DNA from: Sphingomonas faeni
GTDB taxonomy: Bacteria; Pseudomonadota; Alphaproteobacteria; Sphingomonadales; Sphingomonadaceae
Length of the DNA: 64,000 nucleotides
NCBI RefSeq assembly: GCF_003053745.1
Contig: NZ_QAYE01000008.1
Span: 62,001-126,000 of the forward strand
Direction: 5' to 3'
The position numbers were made by a program, and so were the translations under genes. A model generated the notes under the pieces. The model saw only the letters and a list, made by a program, of their open reading frames with translations, did no database searches and was not told the origin of the DNA. Shown here piece by piece: positions 17,821 to 26,049 of the stretch (position 1 is its first letter; each line of letters begins with the position of its first letter).

Positions 17821-17902
17821 GCCGGCCCCGCGTTCGAGGCCTGTCATGCATGGTGGAGGTTAAGGGCGGGTTAGCTCTGAGGGTACGCCCCCCCTTCTGG
17901 AT

Positions 17903-17925
17903 ACTCCCCCTTGCGGGGAAGGATC
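17903..17925. repeat. short hairpin, possible fragment of a palindromic element
   Basis: CTCCCCCTTGCGGGGAAGGATCG resembles a single arm of the family A elements, in the 120-bp gap between chpT and cheA. The other arm is not seen, so this is either a decayed copy or a simple hairpin. Confidence 0.4.
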
Positions 17926-17940
17926 GTAAAAGACCGCGCC

Positions 17941-18585
17941 CTACCGCCCGTTGAAGACCGCGCCGAAGATCATGATCCCTTCGGCCGGTTCGGAGACGAT
18001 CACCGTACCGCCTGCCTCCTTGACGAGCGTGTTGATCATGTACGCCGCCGCCGCGCGGGGGGTGACGTCGTGCACACCTTCGCCCTCGACCAGAGTACGG
18101 CGGATCTCGGGATCGAGAACGATCCGGCCGCCCTCGATCTTGACGACGATCTCGAGCTGGCCGTCATTCTCCTCGCCGCCGACCTCCATCGTGCCGCCGC
18201 GCACCAGCGATTCGGTCGCGACGAGAGCCAGGTTGAGCAGCACCTTGACCGCGGACTTCGGCATTGCCGGCGTCTCAACCGCCCACACGAAGGTGATCCG
18301 CTTGTTCTCGGCAACCAGCCCTTCGATCGCAGTGCGCGCCTCATGCGTGTCGACCAGTTCGCCGAACCCGCCCGCCGCGCCGAACGCCAGACGGAAGAAC
18401 TTTAGCTTGCTGGCGGATGCGCGCGCGCTGTCCGCGAGCAGTTCCATGACGCGCTCGCGCATCGCCGGATCGGTCTCATCGGCGAGCAGTTCGAGCCCGT
18501 TGTTGAGCGCACCCACCGGCGACAGGAGGTCGTGACACAGGCGCGAACAGAGCAGGCTAGCGAAATCGACCGGGCTGACCGTCAT
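17941..18585 (-). CDS. chpT: histidine phosphotransferase ChpT
   Basis: Histidine-kinase-like phosphotransfer protein of 214 residues that passes phosphate to response regulators; in Caulobacter it links CckA to CtrA and CpdR. The dimerisation helix has the phosphorylatable H18 in LCSRLCHDLLSPVGALNNGL. The C-terminal half is a degenerate ATPase-like fold with RAAAAYMINTLVKEAGG. It lies directly upstream of cheA on the same strand, which suggests that CheA and ChpT signalling could be co-regulated here. Confidence 0.9.
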   Translation of the reverse strand: MTVSPVDFASLLCSRLCHDLLSPVGALNNGLELLADETDPAMRERVMELLADSARASASKLKFFRLAFGAAGGFGELVDTHEARTAIEGLVAENKRITFVWAVETPAMPKSAVKVLLNLALVATESLVRGGTMEVGGEENDGQLEIVVKIEGGRIVLDPEIRRTLVEGEGVHDVTPRAAAAYMINTLVKEAGGTVIVSEPAEGIMIFGAVFNGR

Positions 18586-18690
18586 GAAAATCCCCTAATT
18601 ACAGTGCGTCTTCTGGCGGTGGCGCGAACGGCGCGCAAGTGTGGTTCGAGGCGGCGCCATACAGCGCGGCGCGGGGTGTAGATGGTCCCC

Positions 18691-18708
18691 CCCCGGCCTA
18701 GGCCGGGG
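18691..18708. terminator. perfect GC palindrome at the 3' end of the JAMM gene
   Basis: CCCCGGCCTAGGCCGGGG is a perfect 18-bp palindrome that contains the TAG stop of the JAMM reading frame. It has no T run, so its role as a terminator is only possible. Confidence 0.4.
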
Positions 18709-19125
18709 TGGCGATATCGTTGATCTGCTCGATTGTCTCCTCGACAAACGCCCCCACCTCGTTCGATCGCCAAGCCCGAGCGGCGCCAGCGCCAAGGATG
18801 ACCCAGACCGCTCCATCCCCCATCGCCTGCGCCGCATCCCGAGGTGACGGAACAGGCAAACCGGACGGATGCGAATGATAATGCCCGATTACCGCCAGCC
18901 CCCCCCCCCCCCCCCCCCCCCCCGAGCCCGTCGATGCGCCGTAAACAACGCAGTCGGATCGATCTCGAACGCTCGCGCAGGGTTTGGTGCCACGTTAGCG
19001 CACGCCTCCGCCATCTTAATCCGGCCCGCCGCCCCGAACAACAGTCCACAGACCTCCGCATCCGGCGACGCAGCCGCCTCTGCGACCAGTCGCCGCAGCA
19101 ATTCGCTTGAAATCGTCACGCTCAT
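18698..19125 (-). pseudogene. JAMM/MPN+ metallopeptidase gene, out of frame at a 25-base G tract
   Basis: Zinc isopeptidase-like protein (JAB1/MPN/Mov34 family). From ATG 19125 the frame gives MSVTISSELL and DAEVCGLLFG, holding the catalytic Glu, up to HRRAR. It then enters a run of 25 G (C on the + strand, 18899-18923) and stops soon after. In the next frame after the run the sequence continues AVIGHYHSHPSGLPVPSPRD, a perfect JAMM metal motif, to the stop at 18698. Tract lengths of 23 or 26 would join the two halves into about 142 residues. This may be a sequencing error, a slippage-controlled gene or a true frameshift. It is divergent from the pseudouridine synthase gene, 17 bp away. Confidence 0.85.
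18899..18923. repeat. homopolymer of 25 C (G on the coding strand)
   Basis: Uninterrupted mononucleotide run inside the JAMM gene, far longer than any other run in the window. Such tracts are prone to slippage in vivo and to length errors in sequencing. Confidence 0.95.
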
Positions 19126-19142
19126 CGCCACATCGGTAGGAC

Positions 19143-20090
19143 ATGGACCGGGGGGTTTCCATCGTCGAAGCATCGATCACACCGGCCACGGATGGCTGGA
19201 GGCTGGATCGTGCGCTTGCCGAAGTGCTTCCCGACATGTCGCGCGAGCGGTTGAAGGCGTTGATCGCCGCGGGCCAGGTGTCGCTCAACGGTCGCGAGTG
19301 GCGCGATTCGGCGAAGAAGGCCGCCGCAGGACAGGTTTTCGCGGTAGCGATCCCTCCGCCGACGCCGCTGCACAACGAAGCGCAGGATATCCCGCTCGTC
19401 GTCGCCTACGAAGACGACGACCTCATCGTGATCGACAAGCCCGCCGGGCTCGTTGTCCACCCCGCTGCGGGCAATTTCGACGGGACGCTGGTCAATGCGC
19501 TGCTCCATCACTGCGCCGGCAACCTGTCGGGCATCGGCGGCGTCGCGCGGCCCGGCATCGTCCACCGCATCGACAAGGACACGTCGGGGCTGATGATCGC
19601 CGCCAAGACGGACCGCGCACACGAAGGCTTGGCGAAGCAGTTCCACGACCACAGCATCGACCGCCGCTACAAGGCGATCGTCGGCGGTGTCCCGCGCCCG
19701 GCGAGCGGGACGGTTAACGCACCGCTCGCTCGGAGTCCGCAGAACCGCAAGAAGATTGCGATCGTCGAGGGCGGCAAGCGCGCGGTGACGCATTTCTCGA
19801 CGATCACGGCGCTCCGCGGTGCAGCGTTGATCGAATGCCGCCTCGAGACGGGCCGGACGCATCAGGTGCGCGTGCACATGGCGTCGATCGGCCACGCCTT
19901 GTTGGGCGACCCGGTCTATGGTAGAACAAAGCAAGCTCAGAAGTCGCTGCTCGAAACGCTCGGTTTCCGCCGGCAGGCCTTGCACGCGGCGCATCTGGGG
20001 TTCATCCATCCGGTGAAAAGCATCGCTTTGGCGTTCGAAAGCGAAATGCCCGCAGACATGCAGGAACTGTTCACCCAGCTTCACGTATAG
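19143..20090 (+). CDS. rluD: RluD-type 23S rRNA pseudouridine synthase
   Basis: RluA/RluD family enzyme of 315 residues that converts uridines to pseudouridine in large-subunit rRNA. An N-terminal S4-type RNA-binding domain (WRLDRALAEVLPDMSRERLK) precedes the catalytic domain. The catalytic Asp lies in GIVHRIDKDTSGLM, and the RTHQVRVHMASIGHALLGD segment is the usual third motif. The exact target uridines (RluD, RluC or RluA type) cannot be told from motifs; the S4 domain favours RluD or RluC. It is followed 57 bp later by rpoH. Confidence 0.9.
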   Translation: MDRGVSIVEASITPATDGWRLDRALAEVLPDMSRERLKALIAAGQVSLNGREWRDSAKKAAAGQVFAVAIPPPTPLHNEAQDIPLVVAYEDDDLIVIDKPAGLVVHPAAGNFDGTLVNALLHHCAGNLSGIGGVARPGIVHRIDKDTSGLMIAAKTDRAHEGLAKQFHDHSIDRRYKAIVGGVPRPASGTVNAPLARSPQNRKKIAIVEGGKRAVTHFSTITALRGAALIECRLETGRTHQVRVHMASIGHALLGDPVYGRTKQAQKSLLETLGFRRQALHAAHLGFIHPVKSIALAFESEMPADMQELFTQLHV

Positions 20091-20147
20091 ATAATCGGTC
20101 CCATGCCGCATTGCGGCAATTGGGGTCAGCAAAAAGGGATTACGACC

Positions 20148-21050
20148 ATGGCAGCCCGCTCCAACGTTCCAGCGACGATTCCTGCGCTCGGCAGCGAAGC
20201 AGGGCTCAATCGCTATCTCGCCGAGATCAAGAAATTCCCCCTCCTGAAACCCGAGCAGGAATATATGCTCGCCAAGCGCTTCCAGGAGCATGGCGACACC
20301 GAGGCCGCGGCGCAGCTGGTGACGTCGCATCTCCGTCTCGTGGCGAAGATCGCGATGGGCTATCGCGGCTATGGCCTGCCGACCTCGGAGCTGATCTCCG
20401 AGGGCAATATCGGTCTCATGCAGGGCGTGAAGAAGTTCGAGCCCGAGCGTGGCTTCCGTCTCGCCACCTATGCGATGTGGTGGATCCGCGCTTCGATCCA
20501 GGAATATATCCTGCGCTCGTGGAGCCTCGTGAAGATGGGCACCACCGCCGCGCAGAAGAAGCTGTTCTTCAACCTGCGTCGGATGAAGAGCCGTCTCGAT
20601 GCGTTCGAGGACGGCGATCTGCGTCCCGAGCATGTCACCAAGATCGCGACCGACTTGGGTGTCGCCGAGACCGACGTCGTCAGCATGAACCGCCGCATGG
20701 CGATGGGTGGCGATACGTCGCTCAACGTGCCGATGCGCGAAGACGGCGAAGGCCAATGGCAGGATTGGCTGCAGGACGACGCGCCGTTGCAGGACAAGAT
20801 CGTCGCCGACGCGCAGGAGGCTGACGTTCGCCACTCGATGCTGGTGTCGGCGATGGACGATCTCAACGAGCGCGAGCAGCATATCCTGACCGAGCGTCGC
20901 CTGACGGATGATCCCAAGACGCTCGAGGAACTGTCGCAGGTTTACGGTGTGTCGCGCGAGCGCGTGCGACAGATCGAGGTGCGCGCGTTCGAAAAGCTGC
21001 AAAAGGCGATGATGCGAATCGCCGGCGAGAAGCGCCTGCTGGCGGCGTAA
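20148..21050 (+). CDS. rpoH: RNA polymerase heat-shock sigma factor RpoH (sigma-32)
   Basis: Alternative sigma factor of 300 residues directing heat-shock transcription. Region 2 has SHLRLVAKIAMGYRGYGLP and GNIGLMQGVKKFEPERGFRL, and the RpoH box is visible as QKKLFFNLRR. Region 4.2 ends in YGVSRERVRQIEVRAFEKL. ATG 20148 is preferred, with AAAGGGAT as a Shine-Dalgarno-like stretch, over an ATG at 20103. The latter lies in a small hairpin (TGCCGCATTGCGGCA, 20104-20118) in the leader; whether this affects translation is unknown. The FAD oxidoreductase gene starts 1 bp after the stop. Confidence 0.95.
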   Translation: MAARSNVPATIPALGSEAGLNRYLAEIKKFPLLKPEQEYMLAKRFQEHGDTEAAAQLVTSHLRLVAKIAMGYRGYGLPTSELISEGNIGLMQGVKKFEPERGFRLATYAMWWIRASIQEYILRSWSLVKMGTTAAQKKLFFNLRRMKSRLDAFEDGDLRPEHVTKIATDLGVAETDVVSMNRRMAMGGDTSLNVPMREDGEGQWQDWLQDDAPLQDKIVADAQEADVRHSMLVSAMDDLNEREQHILTERRLTDDPKTLEELSQVYGVSRERVRQIEVRAFEKLQKAMMRIAGEKRLLAA

Positions 21051-21051
21051 A

Positions 21052-22323
21052 ATGGTGCGCACCGTCGTCATCGGCGGCGGTGCGGCCGGGATTGCAGCGG
21101 CACGGACGTTACATGATGCGGGGCAAGAGGTCCTACTGCTAGAAGCTAGCGACCGTCTCGGCGGCAGAGCCCATAGCCTTTCCCTGAAAAGCTTGTTCCC
21201 CCGCGAAGGCGGGGGCTCAGACTGGACCCCCGCCTTCGCGGGGGAACATGTAGACGCCGGTTGCGGCTGGCTGCACTCTGCCCAGCGCAACCCGTGGACC
21301 GAAATTGCCGAGGCGGCGGGCTTTACGGTAGACCGCTCCGACGCGAACTGGCGCACTCAGTGGCGGGACCTCGGCTTCCCACCCGAAGATCAGTCAGCCT
21401 CTGCCACAGCTTACCAAGATTGGAACGAGCGCGCCCTAGCCGCCCTTGAAGGCCCCGACCGCCCGCTGTCCGACTTCATCGCCCCCAACGACAAATGGTG
21501 CCCGAAGATCGACGCGATCTCCGGCTACGCAAACGGTGCGAACCTTACCCAAGTGTCGCTCCACGACTGGGCCGCATACGAAGAGGCTGCTACCGACGAC
21601 AACTGGACGGTGAAGGAAGGCTACGGCACACTCGTCGCCAGCCGTGCCGCTGGCCTGAACATCCGCCTCTCGACCCCGGTAACGCGCATTGACCGCAGCG
21701 GTCGTCGTCTTCAACTCGACACACCGGCTGGAACGATCGAGGCGGACCACGTGATTGTCTGCGTCCCCACTACCGTCCTCGCCAAGTCGCAGATCGTCTT
21801 CGATCCGCCGCTCCCCGACAAGCACGCCGCCGCCGCGGACCTCCCGCTCGGCCTAGCGGACAAGGTGTTCTTCTACGTCGACCGGCCCGAATGGCCGACC
21901 AACGCGCACCTGGTCGGCAACCCGTACAGCGCTTGCACCGCCAGCCACCGCCTTTCTCCGTTCGGCTGGCCGATCGTCGAGAGCTTCTTCGGCGGCGACT
22001 GCGCAGAGATGCTGGAGGACGGCGATGCGGCACAGTTCGCGATCGACGAACTGGTGGGGTTGCTCGGCAGCGACTGGCGAAAGCGCTTCACCCCGCTGGC
22101 TGCAACCCGCTGGCGGCACGAACCTTATATCGGCGGCAGCTACAGCCACGCACGCATCGGCCGAGCCGGGCAACGCGCCGTCCTCGCCGCATCGGTTGAC
22201 GGCCGCATCCACTTCGCTGGCGAAGCTTGCCACGCGTTCGACTTTTCCACCGCGCACGGCGCATATGAAACCGGCGTTGCGGCCGCGCACGCGGTGATTG
22301 GCGAGGCCGCGCCGATCGCATAA
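21052..22323 (+). CDS. NAD(P)/FAD-dependent amine oxidase family protein with in-frame palindromic insert
   Basis: Flavin monoamine-oxidase-like protein of 423 residues. The FAD dinucleotide motif VVIGGGAAGIAAARTLHDAG begins at residue 3, followed by LLEASDRLGGRAHS. The C-terminal flavin motif is RIHFAGEACHAFDFSTAHGAYETG. Residues 48-66 (FPREGGGSDWTPAFAGE and flanks) are encoded by a perfect palindrome and have no counterpart expected between GGRAHS and the following GCGWLHS segment. The reading frame is kept open, so the protein probably has a surface loop there. The substrate is unknown. The gene is tightly coupled to rpoH by spacing. Confidence 0.85.
   Translation: MVRTVVIGGGAAGIAAARTLHDAGQEVLLLEASDRLGGRAHSLSLKSLFPREGGGSDWTPAFAGEHVDAGCGWLHSAQRNPWTEIAEAAGFTVDRSDANWRTQWRDLGFPPEDQSASATAYQDWNERALAALEGPDRPLSDFIAPNDKWCPKIDAISGYANGANLTQVSLHDWAAYEEAATDDNWTVKEGYGTLVASRAAGLNIRLSTPVTRIDRSGRRLQLDTPAGTIEADHVIVCVPTTVLAKSQIVFDPPLPDKHAAAADLPLGLADKVFFYVDRPEWPTNAHLVGNPYSACTASHRLSPFGWPIVESFFGGDCAEMLEDGDAAQFAIDELVGLLGSDWRKRFTPLAATRWRHEPYIGGSYSHARIGRAGQRAVLAASVDGRIHFAGEACHAFDFSTAHGAYETGVAAAHAVIGEAAPIA
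21195..21247. repeat. palindromic element, family D, inside a coding sequence
   Basis: Perfect 21-bp arms (GTTCCCCCGCGAAGGCGGGGG and its complement) around an 11-base loop CTCAGACTGGA. Near-identical elements are intergenic at 23144-23196 and 43360-43411. Here it is translated in frame within the FAD oxidoreductase. Confidence 0.95.
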
Positions 22324-22332
22324 GAAGTGCCG

Positions 22333-23007
22333 ATGGGCTTCTTTCGCATTTTCGCCAAGATCATCTGCGGGTTCGTCCTGGTCACGGTCGCCTGGGTCGG
22401 GCTGTACCGGTTCGTGCCGGTGCCGTTCACTTGGACTATGATGGGCGATCTGATGTCAGGGCACACGATCACCAAGGACTGGATGCCGCTGTCGGAGATG
22501 GACCCGGACATGGCGCGTGCGGCGATCGCGGGCGAGGATTCGCGGTTCTGTTCGCATCATGGCTTCGATTTCAAGGCGATGGCGGGCGCGGCAGCGCGCA
22601 ATGCGCAGGACGGGCGAATCCGCGGCGGCTCGACGATCAGCCAGCAGACCGCGAAGAACGCGTTCTTGTTCCAGGGGGGCGGCTATGTGCGAAAGGCGTT
22701 CGAGGCGTATTTCACCGTGCTGATCGAGACGCTGTGGGGGAAGCGGCGGATCATGGAGGTGTACCTCAACATCGCCGAGACCGGGATCGGCACGTATGGC
22801 GCGAACGCCGGGGCGATCCGGTATTTCAATCACGACGCTTCGCGGTTGTCTCCGACCGAGGCGGGGCGGATTGCCGCTGTTTTGCCGTTGCCCAAGAAGC
22901 GGGCGGCGATCGATCCTCATGGTTTCGTGCGGAAGCATGGGAATACGCTGTCGCGGCGGGTTTCGGTTGTCCGGAACGATGGGTTGGACGGGTGTTTGCG
23001 ATCCTGA
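22333..23007 (+). CDS. mtgA: monofunctional biosynthetic peptidoglycan transglycosylase
   Basis: Glycosyltransferase family 51 enzyme of 224 residues that polymerises lipid II into glycan strands at the periplasmic face of the inner membrane. A single N-terminal membrane helix (residues 5-25) anchors it. The catalytic motif EDSRFCSHHGFD, the GGSTISQQTAKN motif and MEVYLNIAETG are intact. Length is normal for MtgA. Either ATG 22333 or GTG 22327 could start it; ATG is preferred. It begins 9 bp after the FAD oxidoreductase gene. Confidence 0.93.
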   Translation: MGFFRIFAKIICGFVLVTVAWVGLYRFVPVPFTWTMMGDLMSGHTITKDWMPLSEMDPDMARAAIAGEDSRFCSHHGFDFKAMAGAAARNAQDGRIRGGSTISQQTAKNAFLFQGGGYVRKAFEAYFTVLIETLWGKRRIMEVYLNIAETGIGTYGANAGAIRYFNHDASRLSPTEAGRIAAVLPLPKKRAAIDPHGFVRKHGNTLSRRVSVVRNDGLDGCLRS

Positions 23008-23012
23008 ACCAC

Positions 23013-23109
23013 GTCGTCACCCCGGACTCGTTCCGGGGTCCACTGTTCCGCAAACTCATCGGCCGTGGTCGCGCGGACGGGTGGATGCCGGAACAAGCCC
23101 GGCATGACG
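23013..23109. repeat. palindromic intergenic element, family H
   Basis: CGTCACCCCGGACTCGTTCC and TGGATGCCGGAACAAGCCCG form the outer parts of an imperfect dyad of about 97 bp downstream of mtgA. A weakly similar element is at 63264-63348. Confidence 0.7.
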
Positions 23110-23143
23110 GAGTGTTTGGGGCGACCACTCCTCCCGCCATTTT

Positions 23144-23196
23144 GTTCTCCCGCGAAGGCGGGAGCCCAGGCTGGGTCCCCGCCTTCGCGGGGAAAC
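23144..23196. repeat. palindromic intergenic element, family D
   Basis: Dyad with arms GTTCTCCCGCGAAGGCGGGA and GTCCCCGCCTTCGCGGGGAAAC around a short loop. It is the intergenic form of the element found inside the FAD oxidoreductase gene, and lies between mtgA and the convergent small membrane protein gene. Confidence 0.88.
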
Positions 23197-23204
23197 AGTC
23201 TAGT

Positions 23205-23447
23205 TTACTGCGTCGACTTCTCGACCGCGTCGCCGGCCTTGTCGGCCGCACTGCCGACGCTCTTTGCCGCCGAGGTGATCGCGGCGTCCTTGCTGTTCTG
23301 CGCGCCTTGTCGGCTGAACAGGTAATAGCCACCGATCAGCGCCGCGATTAACAACACGACGGCGATCAGTGTGCCGCCACCGCCGCTCCGGCGCTCGATA
23401 ACGGTGGTGTGGGTGGTCGGGGTTTCGACGATACGCTCTTCGGCCAT
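23205..23447 (-). CDS. small single-pass membrane protein
   Basis: An 80-residue protein of unknown function. A charged N-terminus is followed by a glycine run and one hydrophobic helix, TLIAVVLLIAALIGGYYLF (residues 26-44). The C-terminal 35 residues are rich in Ala, Lys, Asp and Ser and could form an amphipathic helix. It starts at ATG 23447 with GGGAGAG upstream as ribosome binding site. No family is recognised. It is flanked by a palindromic element at its 3' end and ybaB further upstream. Confidence 0.7.
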   Translation of the reverse strand: MAEERIVETPTTHTTVIERRSGGGGTLIAVVLLIAALIGGYYLFSRQGAQNSKDAAITSAAKSVGSAADKAGDAVEKSTQ

Positions 23448-23527
23448 TGTGACTCTCCCTGATTACTGGAGAGCGCAACGCCGACCGAAGAGCAATTGTT
23501 CCCGTGCCGAAACGAACCCGATTTGGT

Positions 23528-23851
23528 TCAGAACGGTAGCTTGAAGCCCGGTGGCAACTGCAATCCGCTGGTCATCTTCGACATTTCGCTGCCGGACACA
23601 GCATCCGCCTTCGCCCGCGCATCGTTGAACGCTGCGGTGAGGAGGTCCTCGAGCATCTGCTTCTCGCTCACCTGCATCAGCGAATCGTCGATCGCGATGT
23701 TGATGATGCGGCCCTTGGCGGAGGCCTTGATCTTGACGAGGCCACCGCCGGATGCGCCCTCGACCTCGATCGTGTCGAGATTGGCCTGCGCCTTTTCCAT
23801 CTCGTTCTGGACGTTCTGCGCCATGGCGAGGATTTCATCGATATTCTTCAT
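23528..23851 (-). CDS. ybaB: YbaB/EbfC family nucleoid-associated protein
   Basis: A 107-residue DNA-binding protein of the YbaB/EbfC family. Markers are KNIDEILAMAQNVQNEMEKAQ at the N-terminus, GGLVKIKASAKGRIINIAID and the C-terminal MSKMTSGLQLPPGFKLPF. The family forms dimers that bind DNA and help shape the nucleoid. The ATG at 23851 overlaps the dnaX stop by 4 bp, the conserved dnaX-ybaB arrangement. Confidence 0.94.
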   Translation of the reverse strand: MKNIDEILAMAQNVQNEMEKAQANLDTIEVEGASGGGLVKIKASAKGRIINIAIDDSLMQVSEKQMLEDLLTAAFNDARAKADAVSGSEMSKMTSGLQLPPGFKLPF

Positions 23852-25557
23852 GCGTTGCTCCTTTGACCTGGCCACGATTCGAGCTGGGCGTCGGGAAACG
23901 CTGCCACCGCGGCCTTCATGATGGGGGATTCGAGAATAGCCTGGCGCACCGCGGCATCGGCGGCGTCCTGCGCCTCGCGCAACGTCGGCTCGCCGGGAGC
24001 GTCGACGATCGAGACCTTCCACGCGGTCCGCGTCACGCTCTTCAACAGCGTGTTGAGCTCGGCGAGCGTGTCGGCCGAGACCGGGCGGCTGCCGCTGAGG
24101 ACGAATTCGGGCGGTGCATAGCTCACGACGCGGGCGCCGTGGCGCAACCGCGCGGCGATCGCGAGACCGCCCGATTCGTCGAGCAGGTCGACCAGCGCCT
24201 CGAACGTCGGCGGCAGGATCGGGCCGGTCGCGAGGGGTTCGGGCGCCTTCGCAGCGGATCTCGCGTTCCAAGGCGGTGCTTCGCCGGACGGAGGTGCAGG
24301 TGGTGGCGGCGGTGATGATGGTGCCGCCGAAGGAGCCGCGCCGCTGGCGATCTGCCGCGCCAACTCGCCGGGGTCGGGCAGCGTCGAGGCGTAGATCGCG
24401 CGCAACAGCGCCATCTCGGCGGCCTCGATCGGCAGCGCGGCCTTCGCGACCTCGTCATGGCCCTTGAGGAACAGCTGCCACAAACGGTGAAGCGCGGGAT
24501 AGCCGAGCGATGCCGCCCATTCCTCGCGTGCCGCACGCTCCTCCATCGGCTGCGCGGCGTCCGCCGGCGTGCCGACCTTGGTCAGCGTGATGCCGTGGAC
24601 GGTTTCGAGCAGCGAGCGCAGCACCGACAGCGGGTCGACGCCGTAATCATATTGGCGGCGCATCGAGGCGAGCGCCCCTGCCCCGTCGCCGGCGAGGATC
24701 AGCGTAAGCAGATCGCGCACCGCGCCGCGATCCGACAGCCCGAGCATTTGGCGCACCGCATCTGCCGTTACGCCGCCGCCTTCAAGCCCGGCATGCGCGA
24801 TGGCCTGGTCGAGGATCGACAGCCCGTCGCGTGCGGAGCCTTCCGCGGCGCGGGCGATCAGCATCAGCGCCTCGGGATCGGCGGTGACGCCCTCTTCGGT
24901 CGAGACCCAGGCGAAGTGCTTGGCGAGCTGTTCGGCGGAAATACGGCGCAGGTCGAAGCGCTGGCAGCGCGAGAGGACCGTCACCGGGACCTTGTTCACT
25001 TCGGTGGTCGCGAACAGGAATTTCACATGGGGGGGCGGCTCTTCCAGCGTCTTCAGCAGCGCGTTGAACGCGTTCTTCGACAGCATGTGGACTTCGTCGA
25101 TGATGTAGATCTTGAAGCGCGCGGTGACCGCCGAATAGCGCGACGCGTCGATGATCTCGCGGACGTCGTCGACGCCGGTGTGGCTGGCGGCGTCCATCTC
25201 GATCACGTCGATATGACGGCCCTCGGCGATCGCGCGGCAGGGTTCGCAGACGCCGCATGGGTCGATCGTCGGGCCACCGTCGCCTTCGGGGCCGATGCAG
25301 TTGAGCGCCTTGGCGATCAGGCGTGCGGTCGACGTCTTGCCGACACCGCGGACGCCGGTCATCAGGAAGGCGTGCGCGAGCCGGTCGCGCTTGATCGCGT
25401 TGCCGAGCGTCTGGACCATCGCGTCCTGCCCGATCAGCTCGGAAAAGGTCTGCGGACGGTATTTGCGCGCGAGGACGCGGTAGGCGGGGGCATCCGGTGT
25501 TTTAGCCGGCTGCGGGGGTTCGCCCAGGTCGAAGGAATCTGACATTGCGGTCGTCAT
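23848..25557 (-). CDS. dnaX: DNA polymerase III subunit gamma/tau
   Basis: Clamp-loader ATPase of 569 residues. The AAA+ core begins YRVLARKYRPQTFSELIG, Walker A is GVRGVGKTSTA, and the zinc cysteines are in PCGVCEPCRAI plus an upstream Cys. DEVHMLSKNAFNALLKTLEEP and ATTEVNKVPVTVLSRC are the Walker B and sensor regions. A proline-rich linker near residues 410-430 precedes the tau C-terminal domain. No clear slippery heptamer for a gamma product was seen. ATGs at 25557 and 25545 are both possible starts. The SRP RNA gene lies upstream. Confidence 0.95.
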   Translation of the reverse strand: MTTAMSDSFDLGEPPQPAKTPDAPAYRVLARKYRPQTFSELIGQDAMVQTLGNAIKRDRLAHAFLMTGVRGVGKTSTARLIAKALNCIGPEGDGGPTIDPCGVCEPCRAIAEGRHIDVIEMDAASHTGVDDVREIIDASRYSAVTARFKIYIIDEVHMLSKNAFNALLKTLEEPPPHVKFLFATTEVNKVPVTVLSRCQRFDLRRISAEQLAKHFAWVSTEEGVTADPEALMLIARAAEGSARDGLSILDQAIAHAGLEGGGVTADAVRQMLGLSDRGAVRDLLTLILAGDGAGALASMRRQYDYGVDPLSVLRSLLETVHGITLTKVGTPADAAQPMEERAAREEWAASLGYPALHRLWQLFLKGHDEVAKAALPIEAAEMALLRAIYASTLPDPGELARQIASGAAPSAAPSSPPPPPAPPSGEAPPWNARSAAKAPEPLATGPILPPTFEALVDLLDESGGLAIAARLRHGARVVSYAPPEFVLSGSRPVSADTLAELNTLLKSVTRTAWKVSIVDAPGEPTLREAQDAADAAVRQAILESPIMKAAVAAFPDAQLESWPGQRSNA

Positions 25558-25864
25558 AGCGGGTGCTGCCCGTGCTGTCGAAGGGGTCGGAAGTTCACAA
25601 AGTTCACACGCTGGGAAGGGTCTGCACTTCGACGTGCCCGGAGGCTGGCGATTGGATTGTCGGAACCTGTGATGTGGGCAGTGCCGGTCATGCGCGGCTT
25701 ATGCCACAGCGCCGCGGCGTAGGACAATGATTTGGAACGTTGCGGGAACATCGGGCGTGGTTTTGACCCGGTTGCGCCTGGATTACTGGTTAGCTGAGAA
25801 GTTTAGAAATGCGCTGCGGCTTAGCCGCATCGTCAGACGGCGCTTTGCGCCGCTGGCCGCGCTC
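25558..25864. other. non-coding gap between dnaX and the SRP RNA
   Basis: About 300 bases without a credible gene. It contains a hairpin, CGGCGCTTTGCGCCG (about 25839-25853), that is downstream of the SRP RNA on the minus strand and may help terminate it. The rest probably holds the dnaX leader and promoter; no clear consensus promoter was identified. Confidence 0.5.
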
Positions 25865-25883
25865 ACATGTCGGAACGACATGT
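25865..25883 (-). terminator. hairpin downstream of SRP RNA
   Basis: ACATGTCG-GAA-CGACATGT forms an 8-bp stem with a 3-base loop directly after the 3' end of the SRP RNA on the minus strand. It may be a processing or termination signal; it lacks a U run. Confidence 0.45.
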
Positions 25884-25890
25884 TCGCGGT

Positions 25891-25979
25891 GGGAGCCGGG
25901 ACGACCCGTAGCTGAGTCGTTGTGGCTGCTTCCTTCCGGATCTGACCAAGTTGGCGACGACCACGTCCGCCCGACTCCC
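25891..25979 (-). ncRNA. ffs: signal recognition particle RNA, small bacterial type
   Basis: On the minus strand the sequence contains GTCAGATCCGGAAGGAAGCA, the conserved SRP RNA domain IV apical region with the GGAA-type tetraloop and the AAGCAGCC side of the asymmetric loop. The 5' end GGGAGTCGGG pairs with the 3' end CCCGGCTCCC over 10 bp (one G-U), closing an approximately 89-nt hairpin. This is the normal size for the Gram-negative 4.5S-type RNA. The gene sits upstream of dnaX on the same strand, a common arrangement in alphaproteobacteria. The exact ends may differ by several bases. Confidence 0.93.
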
Positions 25980-26049
25980 GCGGCGCATATGGCGGGGTCG
26001 GGCGGGATGATCAAGCCGCTTTAGCTTGAAGCGGGTTCAGCGCCCCGGC

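Noticed and set aside
19122..21356. 744-codon open frame on the minus strand across the pseudouridine synthase and rpoH genes
   Set aside because: Both + strand genes are strongly conserved, and the minus frame shows no motif.
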